64,000 bases of DNA, from the NCBI GenBank assembly GCA_015061625.1, contig SUWG01000009.1:1-64000 (forward strand), in the 5' to 3' direction. Numbering within the stretch: the stretch's first letter is position 1; each line of letters begins with the position of its first letter. Source of the stretch: Lentisphaerota bacterium. GTDB taxonomy: Bacteria; Verrucomicrobiota; Lentisphaeria; Victivallales; Victivallaceae. This document shows positions 1-7,729 of this stretch, one piece after another. The notes under the pieces were generated by a model, which saw only the letters and a list, made by a program, of their open reading frames with translations, ran no database searches and was not told the origin of the DNA. Both the position numbers and the translations under genes were made by a program.

Positions 1-119
1 ACAGGGGCTGCGCCCCCGTACCCCCGGTAGATTTTTGCAGTCTGCCGGGGTTTTGTTTGTTTCGGCTCGGCGGGCGGTTGACACCGCCCTTTACAGGGGC
101 TGCGCCCCCGTACCCCCGG

Positions 120-155
120 TACGGACATTACGGACAATGCGGACAATACGGACAC
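120..155. repeat. 9-bp tandem array TACGGACAn
   Basis: Four consecutive 9-bp units (TACGGACAT, TACGGACAA, TGCGGACAA, TACGGACAC). The reverse-complement array TGTCCGTAG occurs at 29028-29063 and a two-unit trace at 18665-18682. The shared core is CCGTA/TACGG. Confidence 0.8.
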
Positions 156-452
156 CAACAGCAAGCCGCACAAGGTCGTATTTTTCACGGGAAATCGCGC
201 AGACCGCAGTCGAATGCACTTTTGCGGAGCAAAAGCCGCCGCAACAATAGTTGCAAGGATGAGCGGAGGGCGAGCAATAGCCGGCATGTGCAGTGGAAAG
301 GCCGCCCAGGCGAGCCGTAAGGCGAAGCCGCTTGACGACCGGCAAAGCCGGTCTGGCGGCCGCCCCACGGAATCGACGGCGTTACTTTTTAAAGGAATTC
401 ACGCCCGGAGCAACTCTTTGTCACGGGAAATCTCCCGCAAAAGGTGGGGAGT

Positions 453-517
453 TTGAGGGGAGGAAAAGGCGTTAGCGTTTGCCTCCCCTCAAGCGAACAA
501 GAGCCACTAAACGCTCC
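453..517. repeat. Hairpin plus 44-bp module shared with block 3
   Basis: TTGAGGGGAGG (453-463) pairs with CCTCCCCTCAA (482-492), an 11-bp stem. Positions 474-517 are identical over 44 bp to 28932-28975 in the third repeat block, which shows the sequence is a dispersed repeat. Confidence 0.75.
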
Positions 518-588
518 ACCGGGTAATTAACTGCAACACACCAAGAGCAGAGCAGGCTTGCGGCTCGCTTGCGCTCGACATTCGCCCG

Positions 589-628
589 GTACGGATGGGT
601 ACGGAGTTGTACGGATAAGTACGGAGCA
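589..628. repeat. 10-bp tandem array GTACGGAnnn
   Basis: Four exact 10-bp-spaced units (GTACGGATGG, GTACGGAGTT, GTACGGATAA, GTACGGAGCA). The array is copied at 29122-29161 and in reverse complement at 28841-28880. The flanks (CTCGACATTCGCCC upstream, ACGC downstream) are also shared. Confidence 0.85.
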
Positions 629-660
629 ACGCAAGCCGGAGGAAATGCCCCTGCCAGCTA

Positions 661-706
661 TCCGTTTGTTACCGTTTGTTACCGTTTGTTACCGTTTGTT
701 ACCGTT
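661..706. repeat. 10-bp tandem array ACCGTTTGTT
   Basis: Four units with 10-bp period (TCCGTTTGTT then ACCGTTTGTT three times) followed by ACCGTT. A second array with four perfect units lies at 29201-29240 and a degenerate version near 10997-11022. Confidence 0.85.
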
Positions 707-1003
707 GAGCCGAAACAAACAAAACCCCGGCAGACTGCTGTCCAACGGGGGGTACGGGGGCAACGCCCCCTGTCAAGGGCGGTGTCAACCGCCCGTGAGC
801 CATTCCACACTGCGGCCTTTTTGCGAAGCAGTGCGCGGCAAGGTCACGTTTTGCAAGGAGCGACATGAGGGATCCGCCTTCGCCAAGGCTCCGGCGGACA
901 AGGTGTACGACTGTACTCGACCCAACCGACGACCGCCGACTTGACAAGAGATTGCCCGCAATGCAAAGCAAAAAAAATGAATACAAATTTTTGTATACAG
1001 CAG

Positions 1004-1031
1004 TTGAAAAAACTGTTTTTTGCGCTATATT
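1004..1031 (+). promoter_or_regulatory. Candidate promoter of the DegT-family gene
   Basis: TTGAAA (1004-1009), 16-bp spacer, TATATT (1026-1031), 48 bp before the ATG at 1080. It lies just after the repeat block, which ends in an A-rich stretch. Confidence 0.55.
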
Positions 1032-1079
1032 ATACCCAAGACAAAAAAATAAACAATAAATTGTTTCCGGAGAAATATA

Positions 1080-2399
1080 ATGAGTGAAAAAAGTGGTGGA
1101 GACTTCCGCTATTCTGTCGGCGAAAGTAAAGTGCCGTGGCACGCAGTAGGCGAGTTTTTTGATGGTTCCGATGCGCTTGAATTGGTCAAATTCCTGCTGC
1201 CGGATAACGGCGAAGCAGATTACGCCGTCAAACTGGCCAATGCGGCCAAAGCGTTAAGTGAATTGTCGGATGTTGCCGGTCGGGCCACCAAACTTACCCT
1301 CGGCAAAAAAGTTGCCGATGCCGAAGCACTTGCCTGTGAATATTTCGGCAGTAAATATGCCTGTTTCACCAGCAACTGGACCGGCGGCATGGAGATCGCC
1401 TATAAACTTGCCGGTATTTCTGCCGGTGATGAAGTCATCATGCCGGCAGTCACATTCATTGCCACCATGGCATATCCTTTGAGTGTGGGGGCAAAAATCG
1501 TCTTTGCCGACATCGATCCGGAAACCATCAACCTTGATCCGGCCGATCTGGAACGCAAAATCACTCCGAAAACCAAAATGATCGTCCCCGTACACCTCGG
1601 CGGTTTCCCGGTCGATATGGATGGAGTCATGGCTGTTGCCCGCAAACACGGCATTATGGTCATGGAAGATGCCGCTCACGGCATGGGCGGAGCATACAAA
1701 GGCAAAAAACTTGGCAGTATCGGTGATTTCGGCGGTTTTTCGCTCCATGAAGTCAAAAACATCAATTCTCTCGGTGAAGGCGGTGTTTTGCTGACCAGTG
1801 ATGATGCATTCGGTTCACAACTTGCCGGTGGCCGCTTCCTCGGTCTGGACTTCACCCGCAAAATCAAAGACTGGCTCTACGACATCTCTCCTCTGACCGC
1901 CCGTGACGGCAGTATTCAGGTTGCCCAGAACCATTCTGCCACGGAAATTCAGGCTCTCGGTCTGATTCTGCAGATGAAACGGCTGGATAAGATCATCGCC
2001 ATCCGCCGCAAAGCCGCCGAATATATGAATGGCGTTTTGAGTGAGGAAAAAGGTATTCTGATTGAAAAATCCGATACCGCTGATACTTACGGAACCCACC
2101 ACCTCTATCTGCTCCGCATCGATCCGAAAGTGGTCGGCGGCAACATTCAGCAGTTGGCGGCGAAACTGGCGGCCAAAGGTTTGACCAACATCACCCACTT
2201 CGGCCCGATGTACCGGTTCAAGATCATGCGTGATCTGGGTTACAACGAGCATGAATTGGCGGCAACCTGCCCGCGCACCGAGGAGATGTTCTACAACTCC
2301 TACACCCATTTGCCGCTCTACCCGCTCACCGAAGAACAGCTCGTCTATCAGGCGCAAGCCGTCGTTGAAGCCGTCCGGGAACTCAAACAAGGCAAGTAA
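1080..2399 (+). CDS. DegT/DnrJ/EryC1/StrS family PLP-dependent aminotransferase
   Basis: Cytoplasmic PLP enzyme of the sugar-nucleotide aminotransferase family, which normally transfers an amino group to a keto-sugar nucleotide for surface glycans or secondary metabolites. The 439-aa protein has the family blocks in order: TSNWTGGMEIA (about 98-107), the GDEVIMPAVTFIAT cofactor region (116-129), VHLGGFPVDMDG (171-182), EDAAHGMGG (196-204), and the Schiff-base lysine in SLHEVKN at Lys226 with GEGG just after. It is somewhat longer than the usual 370-400 residues because of a roughly 60-residue N-terminal extension. GGAGA sits 8 nt before the ATG. The gene is monocistronic between its promoter and a strong terminator. 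Substrate not deducible, since no sugar-nucleotide genes adjoin it. Confidence 0.9.
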   Translation: MSEKSGGDFRYSVGESKVPWHAVGEFFDGSDALELVKFLLPDNGEADYAVKLANAAKALSELSDVAGRATKLTLGKKVADAEALACEYFGSKYACFTSNWTGGMEIAYKLAGISAGDEVIMPAVTFIATMAYPLSVGAKIVFADIDPETINLDPADLERKITPKTKMIVPVHLGGFPVDMDGVMAVARKHGIMVMEDAAHGMGGAYKGKKLGSIGDFGGFSLHEVKNINSLGEGGVLLTSDDAFGSQLAGGRFLGLDFTRKIKDWLYDISPLTARDGSIQVAQNHSATEIQALGLILQMKRLDKIIAIRRKAAEYMNGVLSEEKGILIEKSDTADTYGTHHLYLLRIDPKVVGGNIQQLAAKLAAKGLTNITHFGPMYRFKIMRDLGYNEHELAATCPRTEEMFYNSYTHLPLYPLTEEQLVYQAQAVVEAVRELKQGK

Positions 2400-2420
2400 A
2401 TTACAGCAAAAAACTACATA

Positions 2421-2460
2421 CGGCATGAGTGCGATTTTTTGCACTCATGCCGATTTTTTT
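2421..2460 (+). terminator. Rho-independent terminator after the DegT-family gene
   Basis: CGGCATGAGTGC (2421-2432) pairs perfectly with GCACTCATGCCG (2441-2452), an 8-nt loop, followed by A and seven T (2454-2460). Confidence 0.92.
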
Positions 2461-2543
2461 GATTTTTTTCATATTGCCTGTTGATTTTTGCCGGATATGA
2501 TATTATTGTATTTATTAGGCAACACTAACCGAAGGAGGCTGTT

Positions 2544-3014
2544 ATGAAAAAATTGTTCCTGGCTCTCGTTTGTTCCGTTGGCTCACTGCTTTTTGCTGGC
2601 ACCGATTTGCGGGTGCAGAACTTCTCCGCCCCCACCGGCGGCACGGCAGAAGTTATTTCTCTTTTCTGGAAAACCCGCGGTCTGAAACTTACCGCCGACA
2701 GCAACTCCGATCTCCGGGTAACTTACAATCAGTTTTTCACCTTTCAGGATCGGATGATCTATGAATTATCTGCCGATATTGCAGGTACCGGCACGCCGTT
2801 GGTGGAATTTCAGTTTTTCAACGCCGACGGCACGCCCTGCGGTCAGCCGGTAGCGGCCACGATCCAGGTGCGTGGCGATGATCTGGAAGCCCGGCTTGAT
2901 CTGCGTAACACCACCTGGGAAACTGTACCGCGCCGTTTCAAGGTCATCATCGGTGTCCAAAAAGGCGGTGTCGTGGTATTGGACGATATCGAACTGGATA
3001 TCGACAACGACTGA
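2544..3014 (+). CDS. Small secreted protein of unknown function
   Basis: 156 aa with a clear Sec signal peptide (MKKLFLALVCSVGSLLFA, cleavage probably before Gly19). The mature part is beta-strand-rich, with alternating hydrophobic residues, a QFFTFQDRMIYELSADIAG segment and an acidic C-terminus (DDIELDIDND). This resembles a carbohydrate-binding-like beta-sandwich, but I do not recognise a family. GGAGG lies 6 nt before the ATG. A weak promoter may start at TTGATT (2481). The gene stands alone between the upstream terminator and convergent recQ. Confidence 0.75.
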   Translation: MKKLFLALVCSVGSLLFAGTDLRVQNFSAPTGGTAEVISLFWKTRGLKLTADSNSDLRVTYNQFFTFQDRMIYELSADIAGTGTPLVEFQFFNADGTPCGQPVAATIQVRGDDLEARLDLRNTTWETVPRRFKVIIGVQKGGVVVLDDIELDIDND

Positions 3015-3032
3015 TGTAAAATTCAGTAATTC

Positions 3033-3076
3033 CGGGGCAGTTGTCACACCTTTACTTCAGGTTGATTACTGCCCCG
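3033..3076. terminator. Hairpin between convergent genes
   Basis: CGGGGCAGT (3033-3041) pairs with ACTGCCCCG (3068-3076) around a 26-nt loop, between the secreted-protein gene (+) and recQ (-). There is no long T-run on either side, so termination is only probable. Confidence 0.45.
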
Positions 3077-3084
3077 TAATATTA

Positions 3085-5085
3085 TCATTTCTGCAGTTTT
3101 TCCCGTCCGGAAGCGGAAATTTTTATACATGGATAGCCGTTGCGGTCGATTCTTTCCAGATCGCCGGAATCGACCAGTCGGCGCAGAAGTTTTTCCACCG
3201 TGGCACTTTTCAAATGGCGCAATGTGCCGAAACAGCCGTTATGATGCCAGTTGCCGGCAATGATCGAAGCATTGCGGCTGCCGGAAAGGATTTGTCCGAG
3301 TTTGCCGATACCGACTCTGCCATTGAGCAGATCGGCACTGCGCAGAGCGATCCGGATATCTTCCGCTTTCACGCCGGGCAGATCGGCTTTTGAATCGCTC
3401 CCGGCACAGCGGTCACAACATCCGCACTGCCACGAATCACTTTTTTCACCGAAATACCCGATCAACTCCACCTGACGGCAACGGCGGCTGCCGGCATAAT
3501 TTATCATATCATCCAACCGGGATAATTCATAATCCAGATGATAACTCAACTCCCGGTCATCCAATTCCGGCATCCGCAGTGCCGGATCGGTCAATTCCAC
3601 CGCCCTGCCCGCAAATCCGGTGTGCCACTCCAGACAATCGCCATTGAGCGCATTTATCACCCGTTTGACCTGATCGCTATTCAATCCGGCGATCTCCGCC
3701 AGCGCATCGACGGCAACTTCAAATTCTCTGGAAACTGTGCGTCCGTAATGGCCGATCACCCGGTGGATGAAGCGTGAACGCTGGGTCTTTTCGTCCTGAT
3801 GCAAGATCCGCAACCGATCCGGATCTCCGGTGAACCGCAGAAATCCCATTCCGCTTTTTTTCGCTGAACGGCGGATGCAGCCCAACTTTTCCAGAATCCC
3901 CAATGCCGCCGATATCTGACCGTCACTTTTTGCTCCGGGAATTTCATCTTTCAATTCTGCGGCAGTAACTTCCAATGCGCCCGGAGCATTTTTCTCCTGC
4001 GTACGGTAATAGAGTTCCCGGTAGACCGCCCGGATCACTTCCGGCGGCGGATTATTCATCTCGATCAGAAATTTATGGATGAATACATCCGCATAATTGA
4101 AAAGCAAAATGCACTCGGCACTTTCACCATCCCGCCCGGCACGGCCCGCTTCCTGATAATACGCTTCCAGCGAACCGGATAACTGATAATGGATCACCCG
4201 GCGCACATCCGGCCGGTCGATCCCCATGCCGAATGCATTGGTCGCCGCCAGCACCGGAGCGGGATCTTTCATAAAATATTCCTGTGCGGCATTGCGCGCT
4301 TCCATACTCATACCGGCATGATAACCGGTCACACCGGGTAAAGCGGATAACTCATCTACCGCCTGCCGGGTGGCGGCATAGATCAGAGTCGGCTTATCCC
4401 CATCCTTGAGTATCTTACGCAACTCTTTCAATTTGGCATCCTTGCCGCCCTCGCATTTCACCACTTTGAATGAAAGATTGGGCCGTTTGAATCCCGCCAC
4501 CAGCAACTGCATATCATCTCTTTGCAGTTGTTTCTTTATATCATGGCATACCGCCGGAGTTGCCGTGGCAGTAAAAGCGCAGACCTGACGGATGCCGCTG
4601 TGGGAGGCAACTTCCCCGATACGCCGGTAACTCGGCCGGAAATCATGTCCCCATTCGCTGATACAATGCGCCTCATCGACAACCAGCATCTGCGGCGGAG
4701 TATTGCTGATAAAACGGCTGAAAAACTCCGTCTGCAACCTTTCCGGAGCGACATACAACAATTTTACTTCGCCCCTTGCCGCCGCATCCGCCGCCGCGAT
4801 TTGCTCATTGAAGGTTATGGAACTGTTGATGAATGCCGCCGGAATACCCCGTTTACGCAACGCCATAACCTGATCGTACATCAAAGCGATCAGAGGCGAA
4901 ACCACCAGTGCATACCCCGGTTTCATCAAAACCGGCAGTTGATAACAGAGCGATTTGCCCGCTCCGGTGGGCATAACGACACACAGATCTTCACCATTGA
5001 GGATCCGGTCGATCACCATTTTCTGGTGATCGAGGAACTCCTCAAAACCGAAAAATCTTCTTAATGCATCAGTTGCGCCATTCAT
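3085..5085 (-). CDS. recQ: RecQ-family ATP-dependent DNA helicase
   Basis: 3'-5' DNA helicase acting in recombination and fork repair. Motifs in the 666-aa product: Walker A PTGAGKS (39-45) followed by LCYQLP, DEAH box (137-140), the aromatic-rich loop around EWGHDFRP (144-151), TATATP (motif III), the helicase-C motif QEAGRAGRDG, and a C-terminal zinc-binding pattern (SRRCRQ then CGCCDRC). A winged-helix-like tail follows; I see no HRDC domain. Length is slightly above the roughly 600 residues usual for bacterial RecQ. AGGTGA is 6 nt before the ATG. The gene upstream in the same direction ends with its own terminator, so recQ is probably transcribed alone. Confidence 0.95.
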   Translation of the reverse strand: MNGATDALRRFFGFEEFLDHQKMVIDRILNGEDLCVVMPTGAGKSLCYQLPVLMKPGYALVVSPLIALMYDQVMALRKRGIPAAFINSSITFNEQIAAADAAARGEVKLLYVAPERLQTEFFSRFISNTPPQMLVVDEAHCISEWGHDFRPSYRRIGEVASHSGIRQVCAFTATATPAVCHDIKKQLQRDDMQLLVAGFKRPNLSFKVVKCEGGKDAKLKELRKILKDGDKPTLIYAATRQAVDELSALPGVTGYHAGMSMEARNAAQEYFMKDPAPVLAATNAFGMGIDRPDVRRVIHYQLSGSLEAYYQEAGRAGRDGESAECILLFNYADVFIHKFLIEMNNPPPEVIRAVYRELYYRTQEKNAPGALEVTAAELKDEIPGAKSDGQISAALGILEKLGCIRRSAKKSGMGFLRFTGDPDRLRILHQDEKTQRSRFIHRVIGHYGRTVSREFEVAVDALAEIAGLNSDQVKRVINALNGDCLEWHTGFAGRAVELTDPALRMPELDDRELSYHLDYELSRLDDMINYAGSRRCRQVELIGYFGEKSDSWQCGCCDRCAGSDSKADLPGVKAEDIRIALRSADLLNGRVGIGKLGQILSGSRNASIIAGNWHHNGCFGTLRHLKSATVEKLLRRLVDSGDLERIDRNGYPCIKISASGREKLQK

Positions 5086-5099
5086 ATCATTTCACCTGC

Positions 5100-5142
5100 C
5101 CAAAAAGCAAAATGCGCCGCAAACCATAACTCTTGCGGCGCA
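5100..5142 (-). terminator. Rho-independent terminator of the acyltransferase/synthetase gene
   Basis: On the minus strand TGCGCCGCAA and TTGCGGCGCA form a 10-bp stem with a 10-nt loop (plus-strand arms 5113-5122 and 5133-5142), followed by TTTTGCTTTTT. It ends the gene stopping at 5167. Confidence 0.88.
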
Positions 5143-5166
5143 CCGTGCGATATTCAAAAAATAACC

Positions 5167-7467
5167 TTACCGGTTGAGTTTTTCAACCATCTTTTTCAGG
5201 CCCATCAAATCCAGTTTGCCGCTGCCCAAAAGCGGCAGAGCATCGACTTTCACAAAGTCATCCACTTTGGGAATCCAGATATTGGGCAATCCGGACTCAC
5301 GCAGACCGGCGATGATACCGGCGATATCCAGAGAGTCATTGATGTAAAAGACGACCAGTCTTTCACCTTTGAGCCGGTCACTGCGGCCGGCAACGGCGAT
5401 TTCCCGGTTTTCGGAGTGAAGCAGTTTGGTAATGGCATCTTCCACGCCCTCATGCGGAACCATTTCGCCGCCGATCTTGCTGAAACGGCTGGCACGGCCG
5501 GTGATGTAGATGTAACCGTCTTCATCCATGTGACCGATGTCACCGGTATCGTAGTAGTGGTTCTGAATGACTTGAGCGGTAAGTTCCGGCTGGCCGAGAT
5601 AACCTTTCATCACGGAACCGGCACGCACCTGCAGACGGCCATCCTCTCCGGGGGGCAGTTCCACGCCGGTATTGATATCCACGATACGGGCATGGATACC
5701 CGGCAACGGGCAGCCGATACTGCCGGGGTGATCGCTCTTGGTTCCCATGGTGTAAATGGAGTTGTTGAGGTTGATGGTCACAATGGGTGACAACTCGGTG
5801 CAGCCGAAGCCCTCAACGATATCCCTGCCGGTCATATTGCGGTAACGCTCCGCCAATTCAGAACGCAACTTTTCCGCACCGGTGATGCAAAGGCGCAGAG
5901 TTTTGAAGTCCTCGCTTTTGGCTTTCATCATATATTTCTGCAGGAAGGTCGGAGTCGCACAGAGGATCGTGATCTTGAAATCACGCACACTGCGCACGAT
6001 CACCGCCGAATCAAGCGGATTGGCCACATACGCCACCGGAGTACCGCTGGTCGCCGGCAGAGCAAAACAGACCGTGAAACCGAATGAGTGGAAAATCGGC
6101 AGATTGCCAGCTACCCGGTCATCATGAGTCCAGTTGACCACCCGGATAAAACTCTGGATGTCGCAGTTGATGTTGCGCTGGGTCAGCATCACCGCTTTGG
6201 GCGTGCCGGTCGAACCGCTGGAGAAAAGCAACGCCGCCTGCTGGAACATATTGTAACAACTCAAAGGCGCGATATTGCGCACTAAAGTACGGGTCGGCAG
6301 GAAAAGCACCATCAGCATCGTCTTGAATTTCTGCCATTTGGAAATACTTGGCACGATATCTTCCAGACAGACCATATCATCGCTCTTTTCCCACTTCAAT
6401 TTAGCGAGGAATTTTTTACTGGTCAGAATCGTTTTCACTCCGGCGCGGCGCATGGAATCACTTGCCACCTGCTGACCGGCACTGAAGTTCATGATCGCCG
6501 GAGTACGGTCAGCACACTGCACCGCCAGCAGAATTCCGGCCGTCACCGGCATATTGGGCATCAGAACACCGGTATATCCGGCAGTCCCCTTGTCGATCTT
6601 GCGGATAACTTTACTCAACAGAATGGTCAGCAGCAGCATTTTGAAGTTGCCGATCCACGTTTCCGAAGTGGCATCGTAGAAGATTTTGCCGAAAAGGTGA
6701 CGTTTGGCATGATAGATGAAAGCGGTATGGATGGGTCTTTCACCGGGCTGGGGTGAAGTTTCGGCGATCGCACCGAGTTCGGAGATCTTCTGGCGCAACT
6801 GGAAAGCGGAAAGGTTGGGATCGACCGGCTCACCGATAGCGACCGAGAAATCGACCGGCCAGCGCACCAGACGGTGGAAACGCAGACGGTTCTTGTAGAT
6901 ACCGGTCAGACGGCCGTGGATCATACCCAGACGCACGGGCATGACCGTCACCTGGATTTCCGGCGGGATCAAGGCCTGCACTCCGGAACGGAAACGCATC
7001 AGATTACCGCTGCCGGAAATGGCTCCTTCAGGGAAAAAGCAGATGGTCTCACCGGCACGCAGACGATCCTGGATCTTGCCGAAAAACTTTTTCATCGCCT
7101 TGGGATGACGCGCACTGGGGACCCGCAGCACACCGAGATACCAGAAAATAAAACGGGTCGGAATAAAGTTGACGATCTCGGCACGCACCATAAAACGCAC
7201 TCTCTGGCGCACGACCGCCTGAATCATCAGCAGGTCGATCAGTGACACATGGTTGGAAACCAGCAGGATCGGCCCGGAATAAGGCATATTTTCTTTGCCG
7301 ACCACCCGCAGACGGAACATCACCACCCGCACGATCCACGCCGCGATCTTCAACGTTATTTTCGGTGAACAGAGGATCAGGAACACGATCACTCCGATCA
7401 CTGCTCCGTACCACTCCGCAATAAACGGAATAAATGCGTTCCACAATTCAATCAATTTTCCGGTCAT
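5167..7467 (-). CDS. Aas-like fusion: 1-acyl-glycerophospholipid acyltransferase + acyl-[ACP] synthetase
   Basis: Two-domain membrane-associated lipid enzyme, 766 aa. The N-terminal part (about 20-260) is a PlsC/LPLAT acyltransferase with hydrophobic segments, NHVSLID (H-x4-D, His73/Asp78) and FPEGAISGSG. The C-terminal part (about 300-766) is an AMP-binding adenylate-forming enzyme with the P-loop SSGSTGTPKAVML, YDTGDIGHMDEDGYIYITGR, and a late conserved lysine in GSGKLD. The architecture matches E. coli Aas, which re-acylates lysophospholipids using acyl-ACP made by its own synthetase domain; the substrate here is inferred. The frame is open back to 7572, but I choose the ATG at 7467 because the extra 35 residues are atypical and a G-rich stretch (AGTGGGG) precedes it. 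Confidence 0.88.
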   Translation of the reverse strand: MTGKLIELWNAFIPFIAEWYGAVIGVIVFLILCSPKITLKIAAWIVRVVMFRLRVVGKENMPYSGPILLVSNHVSLIDLLMIQAVVRQRVRFMVRAEIVNFIPTRFIFWYLGVLRVPSARHPKAMKKFFGKIQDRLRAGETICFFPEGAISGSGNLMRFRSGVQALIPPEIQVTVMPVRLGMIHGRLTGIYKNRLRFHRLVRWPVDFSVAIGEPVDPNLSAFQLRQKISELGAIAETSPQPGERPIHTAFIYHAKRHLFGKIFYDATSETWIGNFKMLLLTILLSKVIRKIDKGTAGYTGVLMPNMPVTAGILLAVQCADRTPAIMNFSAGQQVASDSMRRAGVKTILTSKKFLAKLKWEKSDDMVCLEDIVPSISKWQKFKTMLMVLFLPTRTLVRNIAPLSCYNMFQQAALLFSSGSTGTPKAVMLTQRNINCDIQSFIRVVNWTHDDRVAGNLPIFHSFGFTVCFALPATSGTPVAYVANPLDSAVIVRSVRDFKITILCATPTFLQKYMMKAKSEDFKTLRLCITGAEKLRSELAERYRNMTGRDIVEGFGCTELSPIVTINLNNSIYTMGTKSDHPGSIGCPLPGIHARIVDINTGVELPPGEDGRLQVRAGSVMKGYLGQPELTAQVIQNHYYDTGDIGHMDEDGYIYITGRASRFSKIGGEMVPHEGVEDAITKLLHSENREIAVAGRSDRLKGERLVVFYINDSLDIAGIIAGLRESGLPNIWIPKVDDFVKVDALPLLGSGKLDLMGLKKMVEKLNR

Positions 7468-7599
7468 GAGAAACCCCACTTTTTGCTTTAAGAGTTTTGA
7501 TTTGCGGCAAACTATGCCAAATTTTTTCAAATAATGCAGAATGTCTATTGCATAACATACATCCGGAATCATTTTTTTTCAACTTTTATACGTTATCTA

Positions 7600-7628
7600 T
7601 TGAAAAATTTACTAAAAAGAGTTAAATT
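7600..7628 (+). promoter_or_regulatory. Candidate promoter of the SNF2-family gene
   Basis: TTGAAA (7600-7605), 17-bp spacer, TAAATT (7623-7628) in the AT-rich 7468-7729 gap between divergent genes, about 100 bp before the ATG at 7730. Confidence 0.5.
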
Positions 7629-7729
7629 AATAGGTTATTACATTTGAAAATAAAAATATTTTTACTGCCCGTTTCCGGATATTCCTGAAATTGGCGGTAA
7701 TCCAACACTTTTTTCGGGATTGATTCGAA

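Larger units (their letters stand above)
1..1000. repeat. Mosaic intergenic repeat block 1
   Basis: About 1 kb without a credible gene; reading frames here are short, overlapping and made of repeat modules. It contains two copies of a GGGGCTGCGCCCC / GTACCCCCGG hairpin module (2-29 and 93-120) and an inverted variant near 747-772. It also has a 9-bp TACGGACAn array, a 44-bp module shared with 28932-28975, 10-bp GTACGGA and ACCGTTTGTT arrays, a GAGCCATTCCACACTGCGG module shared with 18903-18941, and a GAGATTGCCCGCAATGC module shared with the block at 18667-19115. The same modules reappear in different order and orientation, so this is a multi-copy mosaic and not a decayed gene. Function unknown. 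Confidence 0.8.

Noticed and set aside
661-706. CRISPR array
   Set aside because: Repeat units are 9-10 bp without spacers; there are no cas genes in the window.
558-1142. Overlapping ORFs on both strands in repeat block 1
   Set aside because: They are built from repeat modules that recur in other frames at other blocks; no shared protein sequence is preserved, so they are not genes.
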